Origin: Candidatus Bathyarchaeota archaeon
Lineage (GTDB): Archaea; Thermoproteota; Bathyarchaeia; EX4484-135; B24-G1
NCBI GenBank assembly: GCA_003662535.1
Contig: QMYG01000046.1
Location: 1-5,577 of the forward strand
Direction: 5' to 3'
DNA: 5,577 nucleotides
Of this stretch, positions 3,579 through 5,577 are shown piece by piece. Positions within the stretch are counted from its first letter, which is position 1, and each line of letters opens with the position of its first letter. Under the pieces are notes generated by a model. The model did not search any database. It saw only the letters and a list, made by a program, of their open reading frames with translations, and had not been told where the DNA came from. A program made the translations under genes and the position numbers.

Positions 3579-5577
3579 TGGTGCCGCGGCCTCAGCCTTC
3601 TTTTTCGCCCTACGCTTGCTCCACTCCTCCGGGGATATAGCGAACTTCAGCTCGGTAGGCTTCCTGTGTATGGTGTTGTAGGTGCAGAAGGGGATTATCC
3701 TGCCGTCTGGGGTTGCGTAGTGGATTATGCACCGCTGAATCCTGTCTAGGTCTATGTTGAAGAGGTCTTGGAAGTGCATGCTCCCGATCATTATCATGCG
3801 CATGTGCAACTGGCGTAGAGACTCGTAGTCCGCCGTCCAGAGCAACGGAAGGAGGTACCTCAGCAGGAAGCCCCTCGGGAAGTGCTTTAGGGCTGCTGTG
3901 GCGACTTTCAGCTTCGCCTTTGTTCTGTGGCCGGCCTCCGCCAGCTCTATCGCCTCGTTCACGGCTTCTAGGAAGGCGTCTACGTTTATCATCTGGGTTA
4001 TCGGCTTGTAGTCTCCGTTTTCGTCTACCACTATGTAGGTCGCCATGCCGCAGTGCGGATGCGCAGAAAACTCTACGAACCGTCTACCTAGCAGGGCTTC
4101 AGCCAGCTTCGAAAGAGGGACAACCGTAGGCACAGGGTACCAGTCGCTCACCTTAATCCTCCCGCCTGTCTGCTCCTCACAGAGGTGCATGAGGTCAGGT
4201 ATCGTGATGCGCATGTTCTGCCTCTCCTCATAGTTAATCCTGCCAGTTATCGAGACGGGCTGGAAGTTCACGCACCTAACGATGTCCCTGTTTTTGACGG
4301 CGAACTCGATTATTTCGCCAATTTGGTCGTCGTTCACGCCCCGAACAAGCGTTGGAACAAGAACAACACTCTTGAAGCCAGCCTTCCGCAGGTTTTCCAA
4401 AGCCCTAAGCTTCACGGGGAAGAGGTTTCTACCCCTAGCCGCAATATACGCCTTAGGCTTCGTCCCGTCAAACTGCAGGTAGATAGTGTCAACCCCAGCC
4501 TCCCTCAGCTCCCTACAGTAGTCGACGCTCTCAGCCATTTTCAAGCCGTTGCTATTCACCTCAACATGCCTAAAACCAAGCTCCTTCGCCATACGAACAA
4601 TCTCAGGCAAGTCCTCACGAACAGTCGGCTCACCACCACTAAGCTGCAAAGCAGGCACAGGAGGATTATTAGAACGCAGATTGAGCATCATGTCGCGAAT
4701 CTGCTCTAAGCTGGGTTCGTAGACGTAGCCGACGGCTCCGGCGTGTGCGAAGCAGTTGCTGACGACTACGGTGCTGATGATGAAGTTGTGGGTTGCAGCG
4801 TCTACCTCTAGGTCGTAGACGAAGCCTGAGTGCTCCTCCTCAGCCACGTACTTCACCGAGTCGAGAACCACGTCTCTCCACACCTTCAGGGTGGGCCTAC
4901 CCCGGCTTGGGAGGAGCTTCTCCAATTTCCTTGCAACTGTGGAGTTCTTGGGCAAAAAGTTTAGAAGCTGCTCTAGCTCTGGCTTTGAGGATACCTGCAG
5001 GTCGTAGCAGTCGTGTTCAGCTGCCGGATGCCTCTCAGCTGGTGTCGTCTTGATGCGGGCGTAGACGCCCATTGTAGCAAGCAGATATTGAATCTGCTGC
5101 ATCAGCTCCTTAGACGTAGTCCTATAGCCTACCACAGTTCTTCTAGAGCTTCGTGCAACATAGCCATCACGGGATATTAGCTCGCCTAGCAACACACCGA
5201 CGAGCCTCTTTGGAAGTGACAGGGTGAATTCTGGGAGCCTCCTCTCGCTCGACCTCGCTCCAAGTCTCAGACCATAATATAGCAGGAGATACAGAACCTT
5301 CCCAGAAACGACCACCTGCGGAGTTTTTTCGGGAACCCCATACTTATCATACCGGACTATTCTTGGGTTCATCCACTTTATTCTCCGTAGCACGTCTGCC
5401 ACGTGCTCTGCATCTTTAGCCGTGATTACAATGGAGTATTGCTCTCTTGGAACTACGTTGAAATTTCCCTCAGCCACGAAGAGGGCGATGAACCTGACTA
5501 GCGGCTCGTCTACCTCTATTACGGCTGGAATTTCGTGCTTCTTCCCCTTAACCCCGAGACGCATGACACGCTTAACG
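3570..5577 (-). CDS. tes: Tetraether lipid synthase-like radical SAM protein interrupted by an intein (partial, 5' end outside window)
   Basis: The frame is open to the right edge (codons for VKRV precede the first ATG at 5564), so the N terminus is missing. Numbering from that ATG, residues 1-270 are intein and 271-664 are the C-terminal extein. The extein starts CFAHAGAVGYVYEP; the third Cys of a radical SAM CxxxCxxC motif is normally followed this way. GGEP is at 310-313, followed by VNSNG (336-340) and YLQFDG (362-367). Later Cys are at 431, 462, 505 (SAHPHCGMATY), 612 and 627 (RCIIHYATPDGRIIPFC), plausible ligands of auxiliary Fe-S centres. This pattern fits the MJ0619-like family, which joins two diether lipids tail to tail through biphytanyl carbon-carbon bonds to give membrane-spanning GDGTs using S-adenosylmethionine. 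The function is established for MJ0619 and inferred here. A paralogue acting on another lipid cannot be excluded. The C-terminal tail is Lys/Ala-rich. About the first 100 residues of the enzyme and the N-terminal splicing domain lie upstream. Confidence 0.82.
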   Translation of the reverse strand, partial: VKRVMRLGVKGKKHEIPAVIEVDEPLVRFIALFVAEGNFNVVPREQYSIVITAKDAEHVADVLRRIKWMNPRIVRYDKYGVPEKTPQVVVSGKVLYLLLYYGLRLGARSSERRLPEFTLSLPKRLVGVLLGELISRDGYVARSSRRTVVGYRTTSKELMQQIQYLLATMGVYARIKTTPAERHPAAEHDCYDLQVSSKPELEQLLNFLPKNSTVARKLEKLLPSRGRPTLKVWRDVVLDSVKYVAEEEHSGFVYDLEVDAATHNFIISTVVVSNCFAHAGAVGYVYEPSLEQIRDMMLNLRSNNPPVPALQLSGGEPTVREDLPEIVRMAKELGFRHVEVNSNGLKMAESVDYCRELREAGVDTIYLQFDGTKPKAYIAARGRNLFPVKLRALENLRKAGFKSVVLVPTLVRGVNDDQIGEIIEFAVKNRDIVRCVNFQPVSITGRINYEERQNMRITIPDLMHLCEEQTGGRIKVSDWYPVPTVVPLSKLAEALLGRRFVEFSAHPHCGMATYIVVDENGDYKPITQMINVDAFLEAVNEAIELAEAGHRTKAKLKVATAALKHFPRGFLLRYLLPLLWTADYESLRQLHMRMIMIGSMHFQDLFNIDLDRIQRCIIHYATPDGRIIPFCTYNTIHRKPTELKFAISPEEWSKRRAKKKAEAAAPAS
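4752..4757 (-). other. C-terminal protein splice junction Asn|Cys
   Basis: AAC (4755-4757) encodes the last intein residue and TGC (4752-4754) the +1 Cys of the extein. By comparison with radical SAM enzymes this Cys should be the third ligand of the catalytic [4Fe-4S] cluster: it is followed by Phe-Ala, and GGEP begins 39 residues later, the usual distance. Confidence 0.8.
5157..5204 (-). other. LAGLIDADG motif 2 of the intein endonuclease
   Basis: Residues 121-136, LVGVLLGELISRDGYV, match the second dodecapeptide, with Asp133-Gly134 as the acid and turn. The distance of about 100 residues from motif 1 is normal for a single-chain nuclease. Confidence 0.75.
5460..5501 (-). other. LAGLIDADG motif 1 of the intein endonuclease
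   Basis: Residues 22-35, LVRFIALFVAEGNF, match the first dodecapeptide of intein LAGLIDADG nucleases. Glu32 takes the place of the metal-binding acid and is followed by Gly33. Confidence 0.75.

Larger units (their letters stand above)
4755..5577 (-). other. Intein (C-terminal 274 codons) with LAGLIDADG homing endonuclease
   Basis: The segment is an in-frame protein-splicing element whose N-terminal splicing block lies outside the window. VKGKKHEIPAVIEVDEPLVR leads into endonuclease motif 1, FIALFVAEGNF (residues 25-35, acid Glu32). Motif 2 is LLGELISRDGYV (125-136, acid Asp133), followed by a typical TTSKELMQQIQYLLATMGV helix region (149-167). The splicing domain closes with GFVYDLEV (247-254), THNFI (258-262; block F His259) and VVVSN (266-270), and the next residue is Cys. 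Terminal Asn270 and +1 Cys271 are the residues needed for Asn cyclisation and the second nucleophile. The residue before the Asn is Ser, where His is usual. Both endonuclease acids are present, so homing may be active. That it splices is inferred from the intact motifs and the continuous extein frame. Confidence 0.88.

Noticed and set aside
3519..3749. 76-codon plus-strand frame starting in the AT-rich island
   Set aside because: The ATG is inside the TATA-like run and most of the frame is antisense to the end of the lipid synthase.
4185..4709. 174-codon open frame on the plus strand opposite the lipid synthase
   Set aside because: Its length follows from the codon bias of the real minus-strand gene; the translation has no motif or plausible start signal.
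4777..4830. Possible C/D box guide RNA (ATGATGA followed by CTGA about 45 nt later)
   Set aside because: There is no complementary terminal stem and no internal C'/D' pair, and it lies within the intein coding sequence.

Overview
The window looks archaeal, most likely from a thermophile of the Thermoproteota/TACK side; the lineage is inference. The evidence is a tetraether-lipid synthase homologue, an archaeal-type Xre-like regulator, a stand-alone 49-residue ribbon-helix-helix protein, TATA-like boxes instead of -35/-10 promoters, GTG and TTG starts, and very short or overlapping convergent gene ends. No tRNA, rRNA, CRISPR array or insertion sequence was seen.

Layout from left to right. (1) The last 40 codons of a coiled-coil protein (+). 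(2) A flavin reductase-like FMN-binding protein (+), converging with a 4-bp overlap on (3) a DUF72/YecE-family protein (-). Just upstream of that, on the same strand, is (4) an HTH regulator (-), probably co-transcribed with the DUF72 gene. (5) pyrF, orotidine 5'-phosphate decarboxylase (+), is divergent from the regulator across a 104-bp spacer. That spacer holds a central TATA-like element and a perfect 8-bp inverted repeat touching the regulator's start codon. (6) A small ribbon-helix-helix protein (-) converges on pyrF with an 8-bp gap. (7) After a roughly 200-bp non-coding stretch with an AT-rich island comes a large minus-strand reading frame that runs off the right edge.

The last gene is the most interesting object. 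Its first 274 visible codons are the C-terminal part of an intein: two LAGLIDADG homing-endonuclease motifs followed by a splicing-domain end with the HNF motif and a terminal Asn. The Asn is followed directly by a radical SAM protein beginning Cys-Phe-Ala, with GGEP and several conserved Cys clusters. The extein matches the tetraether lipid synthase (Tes/GDGT-MAS, MJ0619-like) family as I know it. By family comparison, the +1 Cys of the splice site is the third Cys of the CxxxCxxC motif that binds the catalytic [4Fe-4S] cluster, so the enzyme cannot have its active site until the intein is removed. The first 24 extein codons share the C-ending codon style of the intein; the next 24 are almost all T- or G-ending. 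The break is sharp, 72 bp from the splice site, as expected for a co-conversion tract left by intein homing, although a weaker codon-style switch also occurs inside pyrF.

Functional links are limited. The regulator is placed to control itself and possibly pyrF and the DUF72 gene. The lipid synthase, flavin protein and ribbon-helix-helix protein show no obvious shared pathway.
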